Shown: positions 1 through 8,957, counted from the first letter of the stretch. The stretch is DNA of 54,949 nt from an uncultured Roseburia sp. (GCA_947564465.1 CANOCV010000017.1:1-54949); one strand, 5' to 3'. Notes: generated by a model not told the origin, from the letters alone. Translations and numbers: made by a program.

Positions 1-53
1 CCTATGACCCTCTGCTTGTAAGGCAGATGCTCTCCCAGCTGAGCTAAGATCCC
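1..53 (-). tRNA. tRNA-Val (anticodon TAC), cut by window start
   Basis: The reverse strand gives a 7-nt acceptor arm (GGGATCT), then TA, a D-arm GCTCAGCTGGGAGAGC, and an anticodon arm whose 7-nt loop CTTACAA contains TAC, which reads valine codons. The T-arm and 3' end lie outside the window, so only the first 53 nt are seen. A consensus promoter lies just upstream. Confidence 0.9.
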
Positions 54-91
54 ATGTCCTTGCAAGTTGTATAACTCTCAACTGCTTTGCT

Positions 92-121
92 ATTATACAA
101 CGAAAATGTACAAGAAGTCAA
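92..121 (-). promoter_or_regulatory. Promoter of the tRNA-Val gene
   Basis: On the minus strand, TTGACT (116-121) and TATAAT (92-97) are separated by 18 nt and face the tRNA, whose 5' end is about 40 nt downstream. This is a near-consensus sigma-A promoter. Confidence 0.75.
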
Positions 122-156
122 CCCTTATTTTCACTTTTTTTACATTTTTTGTTTTT

Positions 157-1827
157 TTATTTTATTACGACTTTTTTAGACTTGAAACTGCCGGTATAAG
201 TCGTACCCTTATATTTTTTATACGCCTTCACCGTAAAATAATACGTTGTACCAGACTTGAGTTTCTTTTTTGTAAAGCTTAAGCCCTTGGTATTCTTTAG
301 CTTTTTCCACGAACCCTTCGCTTTGGTTTTATAATACACAGTATAGCCTGTTGCGCCCTTTACTTTCTTCCATTTTATAGTCGCTCTTTTCTTCCCAGGC
401 GTAATCTTAAAGCTCACGGAGCCCGGAGCCGTCGCCGTATACAAAGAAGCATAAGATTCACTTGTTATCTGCTCCCCGCTCTGCTTCTTTAAGAAAGCCT
501 TAACCGCAAAACGGTATCCCGTGGCAGAAGTCAAACCTTTGACCGTATAAGAAGCGGTGTTTGTGTTCAGCGTTGCTTTCTTCGACCATGTTTTCTTGGA
601 ATTGTTATATTGATAAACAATATATCCGCTTGCATTGGGAACCTTTTCCCAGGTCAGCTTGACATTCTTAGAGGCAGAATCCGCTTTCAGTCCGGTAACG
701 TTAGAAATACTTGACATAGGGGCGTCTGTTGTTTTATCATCTGTATTTCCTCCGGTATTTCCTTCATTTCCCCCTGTCGCCTGATCCTTCTTTGTAAATT
801 TCTCTATTTCTGCGATAATTTCATCCGCCGTTTTAGGACCCAATGTAAGGCTTTGTATTTTATTGCTTTGATCAATCAATACAATATATGGAAAAGTTCC
901 TCCGCTTAAATTATAAAAAGAAAGATAAGTAAGAGCCAGATTATAATTTAGCATGGATTCATCATGACAGAATATGATATTCCCACTTGTATAATTTTGC
1001 GCAAATTCTTTTGTCTCGGACAAAGCGGCGCCGTATACATCTGCAAAAATCACCCGGATATCAGAACGGCCAACCCAACTGCTTTGATCAACATCCCGTA
1101 AGGTAGCCTTTGTATTGCCGCAAGTCGTATAGCCGAAAATCAGAACCGTTGTTTCATTTGGATTAGCTTTTGTAGATACAGTCGTGTCCTCTATGGATTT
1201 TAAGCCATATGCAATATTTTCAATGCCGGAATCAGTGTCTGACGGCGGCGTATCGGTTCCGCTTTCATCAATATTTTCAAATTTCTTGATTTCACTTAGA
1301 ATCGCATCGGCTGTCGTTGTACCTGTCAGAAAATTCTGTACCTTATTATTTTTGTCAATCAGCACAATCATCGGATATGAACCGCCATTCATGCCAAAAA
1401 GTTTTCCATATGCCCCCATGACTCTAAAAATGATATCCGATTCAGCATAACAAAAGGTCATATCCTGACATTGATAGCCCTCCTCATATGCCAAAACCTC
1501 TTCCTGGGTATGCCCATTGGTTTCTGCAAAAATCACCCGGATATCGGAACGTTTCACCCAGTCACAAGAGGAAACGCTGTTCAATGTGGATCTTGTTTTG
1601 GAACAGCCTATATATCCAAATATCAAGACCGTAGTTTCGCCGGGATTGGCTCTCGTAGAAACACTTAAGCCCTTTGTGGATGTTAGCGTATATGTAGGAT
1701 TTTCAATCGCCGTGTCTGCATATATCTCTGCTCCCGGCACAATGCTTGACAACAGGCATAGAACCGACAGGACGAAAATTGCAAACATATGAAGCATAGT
1801 CTTTTGCCAAAATTTTTTTTCTTTCAT
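157..1827 (-). CDS. Secreted protein with two thioredoxin-like domains and two fibronectin type III domains
   Basis: The predicted 556-aa protein starts at the ATG behind AGGAGG (1835-1840). An upstream in-frame ATG exists but lacks a ribosome site. Residues 1-37 form a signal peptide ending near YADTA, so the protein is exported. Two homologous thioredoxin-fold domains follow (about 45-185 and 200-350). Each has a strand of the type TTVLIFGY followed by a single cysteine (GCSKT in the first, TCGNT in the second) instead of CxxC. A Gly/Asn/Thr-rich linker (about 355-375) leads to two Fn3 domains (about 380-465 and 470-556) with the pattern KLTWEKVPNASGYIVY. The lysine-rich C-terminus may bind the wall. 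SCO/TlpA-like domains usually handle thiols or copper, but with one cysteine the function is unclear. No operon partner is visible. Confidence 0.8.
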   Translation of the reverse strand: MKEKKFWQKTMLHMFAIFVLSVLCLLSSIVPGAEIYADTAIENPTYTLTSTKGLSVSTRANPGETTVLIFGYIGCSKTRSTLNSVSSCDWVKRSDIRVIFAETNGHTQEEVLAYEEGYQCQDMTFCYAESDIIFRVMGAYGKLFGMNGGSYPMIVLIDKNNKVQNFLTGTTTADAILSEIKKFENIDESGTDTPPSDTDSGIENIAYGLKSIEDTTVSTKANPNETTVLIFGYTTCGNTKATLRDVDQSSWVGRSDIRVIFADVYGAALSETKEFAQNYTSGNIIFCHDESMLNYNLALTYLSFYNLSGGTFPYIVLIDQSNKIQSLTLGPKTADEIIAEIEKFTKKDQATGGNEGNTGGNTDDKTTDAPMSSISNVTGLKADSASKNVKLTWEKVPNASGYIVYQYNNSKKTWSKKATLNTNTASYTVKGLTSATGYRFAVKAFLKKQSGEQITSESYASLYTATAPGSVSFKITPGKKRATIKWKKVKGATGYTVYYKTKAKGSWKKLKNTKGLSFTKKKLKSGTTYYFTVKAYKKYKGTTYTGSFKSKKVVIK

Positions 1828-1979
1828 CAGATGTCCTCCTAACTTGATTCTGTGATCTTGAAGTATCTTCACCATGATCTTTGCAAAACTCCAAAACACA
1901 TAGTTATTTCCATTATATTAGCACATCAGATAAAAATATACAACCAGACACAACCCTATATTATTTTTCACTTATTCGG

Positions 1980-3131
1980 TTACCGTTCATACCCTGCAAT
2001 TATCTGCCCGTCCATAATTACCCATTTTAGAACGAGTCCCTCTTTTTTCAAGAGCAGCACATCCGCATTTTTTCCGGCGGAAATACTTCCGCATCTGTCA
2101 TAAATGCCGACGCATTTTGCAGGATTCACCGCGGCGCATTTCACGGCCGACTCCAGCGGAATCTCCATCTTAAGGACTGCCGTACGCATACAGTCGAACA
2201 GATTTGTAACCGAGCCCGCTATGGTTCCGTCTGCCAAAACCGCACGATTCCCCGTCACCTTTACCGCCTGCCCGCCCAGTGTATAATCACCGTCACATAA
2301 TCCGGCGGCTCGCATACTGTCGCTAATTAATATAATACGGCGGTCACCGAATATTTTAAATGTAGTCCTGACTGCCGCCGGATGAATGTGCACACCGTCA
2401 CAGATAAGCTCCACTTCTACATTCTCATGATCCGCGGCTGCACCGACCACGCCCGGCTCCCTGTGCGTATACGGGTTCATAGCATTGTACAAATGCGTCA
2501 CATGGCTGGCTCCTTTTCGAAAAGCCGCCGCAGACGTATCGTAATCCGCACAGGTGTGCGCCAGTGAAATAATCACCTTCTCATGGCGCTTTTCAATCAA
2601 CTCCATAGCCCCCTGCTTCTCCGGCGCTATGTCAAGAAGCTTCACGCAGTTCCCCGACGCCTCATTCAGCCCGTCAAACATAGCTATATCAGGATTTCTA
2701 ATGTACGCTCCGTTCTGGGCGCCCTTTTTTGCCTCAGACACAAAAGGTCCCTCCATATTAATTCCCCAAAAACGCGCCCTTCCCTTCCTGTGATCCTCCC
2801 GCCTGTACGCCTTTGCAATACGGCAGATTCCAAGCAGCGTTTCTTCAGGAAGCGTCATGGTTGCAGGCACAATGTTTGTCACGCCAACCGAAGCTTCATA
2901 CTCCGCTATCGCGCCAACCGCCTCCCGCGTCCCGTCGCAGAAATCGTGATTCATGCACCCATGAAAATGAATATCCGTAAGCCCCGGTATCGCATAGCAT
3001 CCGGAGCCGTCAATCACCCGTTCCTCCCCGGCCGCCTCTTCGCTTTCCACAAAAACCCCGTCTTTGATATAAATATCCTTTTCAACAAATATTCCTTCTT
3101 CCGTATACACACTGGCATTCTTGATAATCAT
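1980..3131 (-). CDS. nagA: N-acetylglucosamine-6-phosphate deacetylase
   Basis: The 383-aa length is normal for NagA. The enzyme removes acetate from GlcNAc-6-P to give glucosamine-6-P in the cytoplasm. It shows amidohydrolase signatures: TDIHFHG near residue 55, the metal-ligand Glu in NMEGPF, SLAHTCAD, THLYNAMNP, and ILISDSM with the catalytic Asp. GAGAGG stands 4 nt before the ATG. The gene lies 30 nt after nagB and is the last gene of the GlcNAc operon, so its product passes directly to NagB. Identification is secure from motifs and neighbours. Confidence 0.95.
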   Translation of the reverse strand: MIIKNASVYTEEGIFVEKDIYIKDGVFVESEEAAGEERVIDGSGCYAIPGLTDIHFHGCMNHDFCDGTREAVGAIAEYEASVGVTNIVPATMTLPEETLLGICRIAKAYRREDHRKGRARFWGINMEGPFVSEAKKGAQNGAYIRNPDIAMFDGLNEASGNCVKLLDIAPEKQGAMELIEKRHEKVIISLAHTCADYDTSAAAFRKGASHVTHLYNAMNPYTHREPGVVGAAADHENVEVELICDGVHIHPAAVRTTFKIFGDRRIILISDSMRAAGLCDGDYTLGGQAVKVTGNRAVLADGTIAGSVTNLFDCMRTAVLKMEIPLESAVKCAAVNPAKCVGIYDRCGSISAGKNADVLLLKKEGLVLKWVIMDGQIIAGYER

Positions 3132-3161
3132 GAAACCTCTCTCCCTTCCGCCCTAAAAACG

Positions 3162-3890
3162 CTATCCGATTTCAGATAATGCAGCCTCGTCAGCCACAAC
3201 CGTCACATCATTGTGAAGCTGTAACACAGAAGCCTGCACCTGCGGCGTAATCGGTCCGAAAAACGCTTCTTTTACAATTGCCGCCTTATCCGCACCGCTT
3301 ACAACCACCAGAATTTTCTTTGCCTGCATAATCGTTTTAATGCCCATTGTATACGCCTGGCGCGGCACATCCTCCATTGAAGAGAAGAATCTTTGATTTG
3401 CCTTCATCGTGGATTCCGTCAAATTAACGCAGTGCGTCTCCGCCTCAAAAGCCATACCCGGCTCATTAAAACCGATATGACCGTTATGCCCCAGCCCCAG
3501 AAGCTGCAAATCGACGCCTCCCGCCTCCGCAATTACCCTATTATAATCCCGGCATGCCTTATCACTGTCAGGTTCCATTCCATCCGGCAGGAAAGTGCGC
3601 TCTAAGCTGATATTTACCCTGCGAAACAGCTTGTCATTCATAAAATAATAATAACTCTGTTCATTCTCCCTGTCCAACCCCTTATATTCATCCAGATTCA
3701 CCGTAGTCACCTCCGAAAAATCAAGATCCCCCTTCTGATACCATTCTACCAGCTGGGCGTAAGTCCCGATCGGCGTAGATCCGGTAGCCAGTCCAAGTAC
3801 GCAATTCGGTTTCATAATAATTTGTGCGGATATGATATTTGCCGCCTTTCTGCTCATATCGCTGTAATCTCTTGCTTTTATAATTTTCAT
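3162..3890 (-). CDS. nagB: Glucosamine-6-phosphate deaminase
   Basis: The 242-aa protein starts at MKIIKARDY behind an AAGGAGG-type site. A start seven codons upstream would overlap that site and is rejected. NagB converts glucosamine-6-P to fructose-6-P and ammonia, linking amino sugars to glycolysis. Visible motifs are LGLATGSTP (phosphate binding), TVNLDEYKGL (catalytic Asp region), LLGLGHNGHIGFNEPG (catalytic His region) and VVSGADKAAIV. It is separated from nagE by a spacer carrying a UUCG hairpin and a dispersed repeat arm, which may lower or stabilise downstream expression. Confidence 0.95.
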   Translation of the reverse strand: MKIIKARDYSDMSRKAANIISAQIIMKPNCVLGLATGSTPIGTYAQLVEWYQKGDLDFSEVTTVNLDEYKGLDRENEQSYYYFMNDKLFRRVNISLERTFLPDGMEPDSDKACRDYNRVIAEAGGVDLQLLGLGHNGHIGFNEPGMAFEAETHCVNLTESTMKANQRFFSSMEDVPRQAYTMGIKTIMQAKKILVVVSGADKAAIVKEAFFGPITPQVQASVLQLHNDVTVVADEAALSEIG

Positions 3891-3912
3891 ATTCTTCCTC
3901 CTTCCAGACATT

Positions 3913-3953
3913 CTTTCCTATGATATAAGAAGCAGGAGGCCCGAAGGCCTCCT
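3913..3953 (-). repeat. Repeat arm plus UUCG-capped hairpin between nagE and nagB
   Basis: Positions 3934-3941 and 3946-3953 form a perfect 8-bp stem (AGGAGGCC/GGCCTCCT), closed by TTCG on the minus strand, the very stable tetraloop. No long T-run follows, so it may be a weak terminator or an mRNA stabiliser. Next to it, 3913-3928 reads CTTTCCTATGATATAA, the same arm found in the repeats at 36.6 and 37.4 kb. Confidence 0.6.
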
Positions 3954-3994
3954 AAATATGCTAGGGATTAGGTATTACCACATATCCGTAATAC

Positions 3995-5443
3995 CTATAT
4001 CATCTTCTTCATTTCATCAGCCACAAACTGTACTTTTGTGCCCACAATAACCTGCACGGATGTCTTGCTTGGCCTCATAACCCCCGCAACGCCCGCCGAC
4101 TTAATCTTTTTCTCGTCAACCCGTGTGTAATCCTTAATCTCCAGACGAAGTCTCGTAATACAATTGTCAAGCGACGTGATATTTTCCTTTCCTCCAAGGC
4201 CTTCCAGAATCACAGCCGCTACTTCCGTAAAGTTGTTATTGGAAAGAACAACCTTCTTCTCTTCTTCCAGATCGTCGTCTTCTCTTCCAGGAGTCTTTAA
4301 ATCCAACTTTACAATAACGAAACGGAATACGATATAATAAATCACTGCAACTACAAGACCAATCGGAATGATCGCCCATGTATTCATCGCTGCCGGAAGC
4401 TTCGCACACAGAATCCAGTCAATAAATCCGCCGCTGAATGTAAATCCCGCGCGAACCGGAAGCAGGGCGCATATTGCACATACAATGCCAGTCAAAAGTG
4501 CGTGAATTGCATACAGTACAGGTGAGAGGAACATAAACGCAAACTCGAAAGGCTCCGTTACGCCTGTCAGGAAGGAACAGAGAGCCGCCGCTCCAAGAAG
4601 ACCTGCCGCCACCTTTTTCTTATTCGTCTTCGCCGTATGATACATTGCAAGTGCGCCTGCCGGAACGCCAAACATCATTACCGGGAAGAATCCCGTCATA
4701 TACTGTCCTGTCTCACCGAGAATAGCCTCCGATGTCTCGTATCCGCCCATTCCCCAGAATTTGTAAAGATCCGCAATTCCAACTGCATCGAACCAGAATA
4801 CGGAGTTGAGTGCATGGTGCAGTCCGAAAGGAATCAACAGTCTGTTGAAGAATCCATAAATTCCAACCCCAACGGCTCCGGTAGAGGATACGCCCTCACC
4901 GAATGCAACCAGTCCGCCGTAAATAATCGGCCATACAAAGAAGAGAATCACACTGACGACAACCGTTGCTCCTGCCGTCACAATCGCCACGCTCCGCTTC
5001 CCGCTGAAGAACGAGAGCGCATCAGGCAGCTTGGTGTTTTTAAACCTGTTATAACATGCAGCTCCAATCAGACCGGCCATAATTCCGATAAACTGATTTC
5101 CGGCAATTTTGGAAAACGCCACGTTTGCTTCCGCACCGGTAAACATCTCCACTGCCGCCGGAGACAACAGCGTCGTAATCATCAGGTACGATACAAGCCC
5201 CGACAATGCAGACGTTCCGTCCCTGTCGTCCGCCATGCCGATCGCCACACCGATCACAAACAGAAGCGCCATATTGTCGATCAACGCCGAACCCGCTTTA
5301 CAGAGAAAAGCCGCAATGATATTTCCGCTGCCCCATCCTGACGGGTCAATCCAATAGCCAAGTCCAAGCATAATACCTGCTACCGGCAGACAAGCCACGG
5401 GAAGCATCAAAGATTTGCCCAGCTTCTGTAAATATTTCATCAT
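3995..5443 (-). CDS. nagE: PTS transporter subunit EIICB, glucose/GlcNAc family
   Basis: This 482-aa membrane permease imports and phosphorylates its sugar. The EIIC domain (about 1-370) has many membrane segments and the family motif HHALNSVFWFD. A linker rich in D/E/K leads to an EIIB domain (about 400-482) with the phospho-cysteine motif DNCITRLRLE. No EIIA domain is fused; the separate EIIA gene upstream supplies it. AAAGGGGG lies 7 nt before a double ATG and the first is chosen. Family members may be glucose- or GlcNAc-specific; the adjacent nagB and nagA make GlcNAc the best inference. Confidence 0.88.
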   Translation of the reverse strand: MMKYLQKLGKSLMLPVACLPVAGIMLGLGYWIDPSGWGSGNIIAAFLCKAGSALIDNMALLFVIGVAIGMADDRDGTSALSGLVSYLMITTLLSPAAVEMFTGAEANVAFSKIAGNQFIGIMAGLIGAACYNRFKNTKLPDALSFFSGKRSVAIVTAGATVVVSVILFFVWPIIYGGLVAFGEGVSSTGAVGVGIYGFFNRLLIPFGLHHALNSVFWFDAVGIADLYKFWGMGGYETSEAILGETGQYMTGFFPVMMFGVPAGALAMYHTAKTNKKKVAAGLLGAAALCSFLTGVTEPFEFAFMFLSPVLYAIHALLTGIVCAICALLPVRAGFTFSGGFIDWILCAKLPAAMNTWAIIPIGLVVAVIYYIVFRFVIVKLDLKTPGREDDDLEEEKKVVLSNNNFTEVAAVILEGLGGKENITSLDNCITRLRLEIKDYTRVDEKKIKSAGVAGVMRPSKTSVQVIVGTKVQFVADEMKKMI

Positions 5444-5474
5444 AAAAATACCCCCTTTGCGTTTTATTTATGTA

Positions 5475-5495
5475 GTTCTGCCCTAGCCACAGAAC
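5475..5495 (-). other. Small hairpin in the EIIA-nagE spacer
   Basis: GTTCTG (5475-5480) pairs with CAGAAC (5490-5495) around a 9-nt loop in the 115-nt spacer ahead of nagE. It lacks a T-run, and the spacer shows no RAT consensus. It may simply be an mRNA structure. Confidence 0.3.
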
Positions 5496-5558
5496 CAATA
5501 CCTTCACCTATATTCTATGAGACTTCACCTCATGAATACCATTTCGCACCGCATTTTC

Positions 5559-6047
5559 CTATTTCTGCAGACTTATAATCTCTTCCCCCTTAGAGACCGT
5601 GCCTGGCTTTGCCGCCTCAAATGCGGCAAAGTCGGTGTAATTGCAAATAACAATCGGTGTGATAATATCATACCCCTCCCCCTTAACCGCCTCAATATCC
5701 GCCTCCAAAAGCAAATCTCCTTTCTTCACTCTCTGTCCCTCACTGACATGAATCGTGAAGAATTTCCCATTCAGCTTCACTGTATCAAGACCAATATGTA
5801 TCAAAATCTCCACGCCGTCATCACTGGTAACCGCCGCAGCATGGCCTGTCGGAAATATTGTTGTAACCGTACCGTCCGCAGGTGCATAAAATCGATTGTC
5901 GGCGGGAATGATAGCCGCTCCTTTTCCCAAAATCTCCTCGCTAAACGTCGCGTCACTCACCTCTTTTATACTTACCAGCTTCCCCGATACCGGCGCCCCG
6001 ATTTTAATACCGCCGCCTTTTGCAAATAATCCCTGAAAAAGCTTCAA
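5559..6047 (-). CDS. PTS EIIA component, glucose family
   Basis: The 162-aa protein is a stand-alone EIIA-Glc/Crr-type domain. It takes phosphate from HPr and passes it to the EIIB domain of the neighbouring permease. Signatures are SPVSG-like APVSGKLV near the start, GKGAAIIP, a FPTGHAAAV segment with one active-site His, and VEILIHIGLDTV with the phosphorylated His. The start codon is TTG, preceded by GGAGAGG at 3-nt spacing; upstream GGAGG copies reinforce it. It is encoded between the antiterminator and the EIICB gene in the same direction. Confidence 0.92.
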   Translation of the reverse strand: MKLFQGLFAKGGGIKIGAPVSGKLVSIKEVSDATFSEEILGKGAAIIPADNRFYAPADGTVTTIFPTGHAAAVTSDDGVEILIHIGLDTVKLNGKFFTIHVSEGQRVKKGDLLLEADIEAVKGEGYDIITPIVICNYTDFAAFEAAKPGTVSKGEEIISLQK

Positions 6048-6098
6048 TTTCCTCTCCTCCTTCCTCCTTGAATATGGTAGTGCCCTCGCCTTACTCCT

Positions 6099-6938
6099 CT
6101 AACATATATACAAATCTTTCATGCGCTTGATGTTGAGAGCCAGATAAATCTTTTCCTCCTCTGTCATGCTGCATTGATATTCTTTCTCTATATAGCTGTT
6201 AATTCCGGTAATAAGCATGTATTCCTGCCGATAATTTTCCCTGACAAATTGATACAGCTTATCGTCCTTATGTCCGCTGATCGGCTGTTCACAGACAAGC
6301 CTGTTGGCAAGCTGCTTCAAATCAGAAATCAATCGGTCTCTCGGATACTTCCTCTCATCTGTGATTTTGACATTTTCTTCTATAATCTCCATCATCTCGC
6401 GCATCATCTTAATCATAACAAAGGTCGTGCCTATTGCAGAGTTCAGCTCTCCGTTTATAATATGAAGCGCAATAGAAGCCGCCTCATCCTCCACCAAACG
6501 GCATCCCGTCCGCTCCTCTATCAGATCTAACGCATATCTCCCCACCGAGTATTCTAACGGATAAAAAATCTTCACCTCATCGTACAACGCATTGTTAAAA
6601 TCCATTTTCTTAGAATACCGGCTTAGCGCAAAGCTGATGTGATCGGTCAGCGTAAGATATACATTCTGATTCAGCTCAATCTCCAAAACCTCTCTCGCAT
6701 AAGAAATAATATCCGTTGACAACCTGATATATTCCAACGGAATAGATGCCAACAATTCTTTGAAATGCTCCTTGTCATCCATATGCTCAAGCCGAAAGAT
6801 CTTTTCGATCCTGTCATCCGCAACTTCATTGCCCTGTCTTTTTCCATAGCCGATCCCTCTCCCCATAGCGATCAGCTCCACGCCCCCCTTGTCTCTTGCA
6901 GAAATAATGTTATTGTTAATAATCTTTTCAATGCGCAA
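6099..6938 (-). CDS. BglG/LicT-family transcriptional antiterminator
   Basis: The 279-aa product is the LicT length. The chosen start is TTG behind GAGGTGG; it gives the expected N-terminus LRIEKIINNNII of the RNA-binding CAT domain (1-55). Two PTS regulation domains follow (about 65-170 and 175-279), with histidines in TLTDHISFAL and ASIALHIIN that are phosphorylated by the PTS in this family. The protein should bind the RAT site in its own leader and prevent the overlapping terminator from forming. It is thus the inferred local regulator of the GlcNAc operon. Confidence 0.9.
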   Translation of the reverse strand: MRIEKIINNNIISARDKGGVELIAMGRGIGYGKRQGNEVADDRIEKIFRLEHMDDKEHFKELLASIPLEYIRLSTDIISYAREVLEIELNQNVYLTLTDHISFALSRYSKKMDFNNALYDEVKIFYPLEYSVGRYALDLIEERTGCRLVEDEAASIALHIINGELNSAIGTTFVMIKMMREMMEIIEENVKITDERKYPRDRLISDLKQLANRLVCEQPISGHKDDKLYQFVRENYRQEYMLITGINSYIEKEYQCSMTEEEKIYLALNIKRMKDLYIC

Positions 6939-6979
6939 TTTTACCACCTCATCTGCCGCCGTCCGCTGCATTGTAATAT

Positions 6980-7035
6980 AAAAAAACCAAACTTCATAAA
7001 TCAACCCATTCGGTTAATCTATAAAATCTGGTTTT
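6980..7035 (-). terminator. Leader terminator controlled by antitermination
   Basis: On the minus strand AAAACCAGA (7027-7035) pairs with TTTGGTTTT (6983-6991), an inner stem ATTAACC/GGTTGAT extends it, and a T-run follows to 6980. The 5' arm overlaps the end of the RAT site, so the two folds exclude each other. Confidence 0.85.
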
Positions 7036-7058
7036 GCCCGCCTCTGCAGTAACAACCC
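7030..7058 (-). promoter_or_regulatory. RAT (ribonucleic antiterminator) site
   Basis: The minus strand reads GGGTTGTTACTG, a short spacer, then GGGCAAAACC. This matches the LicT/SacY-type RAT consensus closely. It lies about 28 nt after the predicted transcript start and just upstream of the antiterminator gene. Confidence 0.9.
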
Positions 7059-7092
7059 AAACAGTCGAAAAATTGTTTTACTAATTATCTGT

Positions 7093-7121
7093 ATTATAAC
7101 AAGTTGCACAACATAAGTCAA
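7093..7121 (-). promoter_or_regulatory. Promoter of the GlcNAc operon
   Basis: TTGACT (7116-7121) and TATAAT (7093-7098) are separated by exactly 17 nt on the minus strand. Transcription should start near 7086 and run through the RAT and terminator. It is a strong promoter, which fits control by antitermination. Confidence 0.85.
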
Positions 7122-7172
7122 TATATAGAAATTTTTTGTCGTTATTTTGTATGTAATCAATATTGATCAACC

Positions 7173-8432
7173 TTATATCTTGTGCATATTGTCTATATCA
7201 ATATTACTCCATGGTTCTACCTCGCAAAATATCAGCGCAGCCAAAAGAATCAACAAAATGTAGCAGAGCAGAAACACTCTGTCACCGGATACATAAACAG
7301 TCGGACTCATTCCCATTACCATACCTGAAGCAACGGCAGCAAGAAAAAACAACGCAGCAACCACCGAACCTCCCTGCTCTTTGATAAAACAAAAAATCAG
7401 CCACGCAAACACAAGTATCCATATCAAGACAAGAAATATCTCAAAAAGCACTCTCTTACTATATATCTGCCAGATCGCTTCATCTGTAAAATAATCCGAA
7501 ATATTTTTCACAACTATTGTCATCACACATAAGCCTAAATAGCAGCATTGATATAATCGACCTTTCTTCAAAATTACAATCCCCATCAGCATCAAAATCG
7601 CCCAGAAAAACACATATCCCGGCACAAAAACTGCTTTCAGAAAATGCACCAGACCAAGTAATGCCTTGTCAAACAAATTGTACATATCAAATTCAGGATA
7701 CCATTTGAGTACCTCAGCCTCATAACGGACGGCATTTCCAGGTGCCAGATATTGAATGAGAGCGTTTACAATTCCAAAAGCAAACAAAAGAATATAAGTA
7801 CGCAAAATTCTTTTCTTCCTATAAAAAACATAAGCGCAGCAAAACCCCGCCATACACAAAAACACAGCCGCAGTCTGTTCCGCATAAGCCGCCAAAAACA
7901 CCCCCGGCCAAGCCACAACTATATCAATTCCCGAAGCCTTTCTTCCAATGGCAACCGCAAGAAACGGATAAATCCCAATAAGCAGCATTGACGAAGGAAG
8001 CAGATAATTAAACGAACCTGTTATCCAGATTACAGAATTTCTCATAACAGACTCTGGCAGGAATATCAGCAAGATACATATGCATAGATTCAAAAAAAAC
8101 ACTCGTCTCTCATCCATATCCTCCCGAAACAACTGTGCAATACGTGAAATATAAAACGGCACAAGCGTATAGACAATTGAATTGCATACCTTCCACACAA
8201 TTAACGGAAGATTTAAAAAAATAATATCCAAAAGCTGTAACGGTACTCTGCCTCCCCACAAACGATAAAAATCCCTGCACCATGAAAATATAGAACTATT
8301 TTTTAGCGACGGCTGATAAAACACATCATCGCTATACAAAACAACATCCCTATGAATCCACAGCGCATACGCAAAAAACAAGATTATCGGAATATATTTG
8401 TAAATCTGCTGTACTTTTCTACTCACCTTCAT
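7173..8432 (-). CDS. Polytopic membrane protein, DUF6056-type putative glycosyltransferase
   Basis: This is a 419-aa integral membrane protein with about 10-12 hydrophobic segments. The start MKVSRKVQQIYKY follows CAGGAG; an earlier in-frame start would run deep into the upstream gene. A loop after the first helix carries YSDDVFYQP, an acidic pair in the position typical of GT-C-fold enzymes. A second loop has RNSVIWITGSFNYLLPS. The gene overlaps the upstream 175-aa gene by 14 nt, so they are translationally linked. Together with the GT2 gene the context suggests transfer of a sugar from a lipid carrier outside the membrane. The family label is by resemblance only. Confidence 0.65.
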   Translation of the reverse strand: MKVSRKVQQIYKYIPIILFFAYALWIHRDVVLYSDDVFYQPSLKNSSIFSWCRDFYRLWGGRVPLQLLDIIFLNLPLIVWKVCNSIVYTLVPFYISRIAQLFREDMDERRVFFLNLCICILLIFLPESVMRNSVIWITGSFNYLLPSSMLLIGIYPFLAVAIGRKASGIDIVVAWPGVFLAAYAEQTAAVFLCMAGFCCAYVFYRKKRILRTYILLFAFGIVNALIQYLAPGNAVRYEAEVLKWYPEFDMYNLFDKALLGLVHFLKAVFVPGYVFFWAILMLMGIVILKKGRLYQCCYLGLCVMTIVVKNISDYFTDEAIWQIYSKRVLFEIFLVLIWILVFAWLIFCFIKEQGGSVVAALFFLAAVASGMVMGMSPTVYVSGDRVFLLCYILLILLAALIFCEVEPWSNIDIDNMHKI

Positions 8433-8946
8433 AACGTTCTCCTGCATAAATAATATAAGAATTTCCGGCCCTGTCCTCATACGAAACCGCCAGTCTTCGG
8501 CTTCCCTCTTCAAACATTTCCTCCGTTCCGTATGCAATCAGTCCATATACCTCACAATCCTGTTCTTTAAGCCTGGTAGTTTCAGGCAAAAATGCATGCG
8601 GATATGTTTTCAGCCGATAGGCTTTCCGCTCCTTGTCATCCACCAACAGCACCGCCACTTTTCTGTATTCTCCTATTCCCTCGCCAATCACCCAATTTCT
8701 GTAATCGTAACTTAGGCTCTCATTTCTCGAAACTGCCACAACATAGTATGTACCGTCATCTAAAACCTCTGTCTTCTCAACATCAAAATACCTGTTTTTA
8801 GACACAGACAACTCTGAAAATGACGAAATATCAATCTCCTTCGTATGATGATTTATCAAAATATAACAGATCATAAACAAACAAGAAATAAGGCAGCATA
8901 CTCCCATTCCAAGCAGCATCTGCCACTCACTTTTTCGTTTTCGCAT
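8419..8946 (-). CDS. Single-span membrane protein of unknown function
   Basis: The 175-aa protein has one N-terminal membrane helix (about 10-32, MLLGMGVCCLISCLFMICYI) after a basic start, and an extracytoplasmic domain of about 140 residues with alternating beta-strand patterns (YYVVAVS, KVAVLLVDD, SYIIYAGERY). I do not recognise a family. It lies 11 nt after the GT2 gene and overlaps the polytopic gene by 14 nt, so it belongs to the same unit. It could be an accessory subunit of the putative glycosyltransferase. Confidence 0.7.
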   Translation of the reverse strand: MRKRKSEWQMLLGMGVCCLISCLFMICYILINHHTKEIDISSFSELSVSKNRYFDVEKTEVLDDGTYYVVAVSRNESLSYDYRNWVIGEGIGEYRKVAVLLVDDKERKAYRLKTYPHAFLPETTRLKEQDCEVYGLIAYGTEEMFEEGSRRLAVSYEDRAGNSYIIYAGERYEGE

Positions 8947-8957
8947 ACTATTTTCCC

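Noticed and set aside
2583..3179. 198-codon open frame on the plus strand
   Set aside because: Antisense to nagA/nagB; no ribosome site and non-protein-like composition.
4637..5341. 234-codon open frame on the plus strand
   Set aside because: Antisense to nagE; rich in Cys, His and Arg as expected of a shadow frame.
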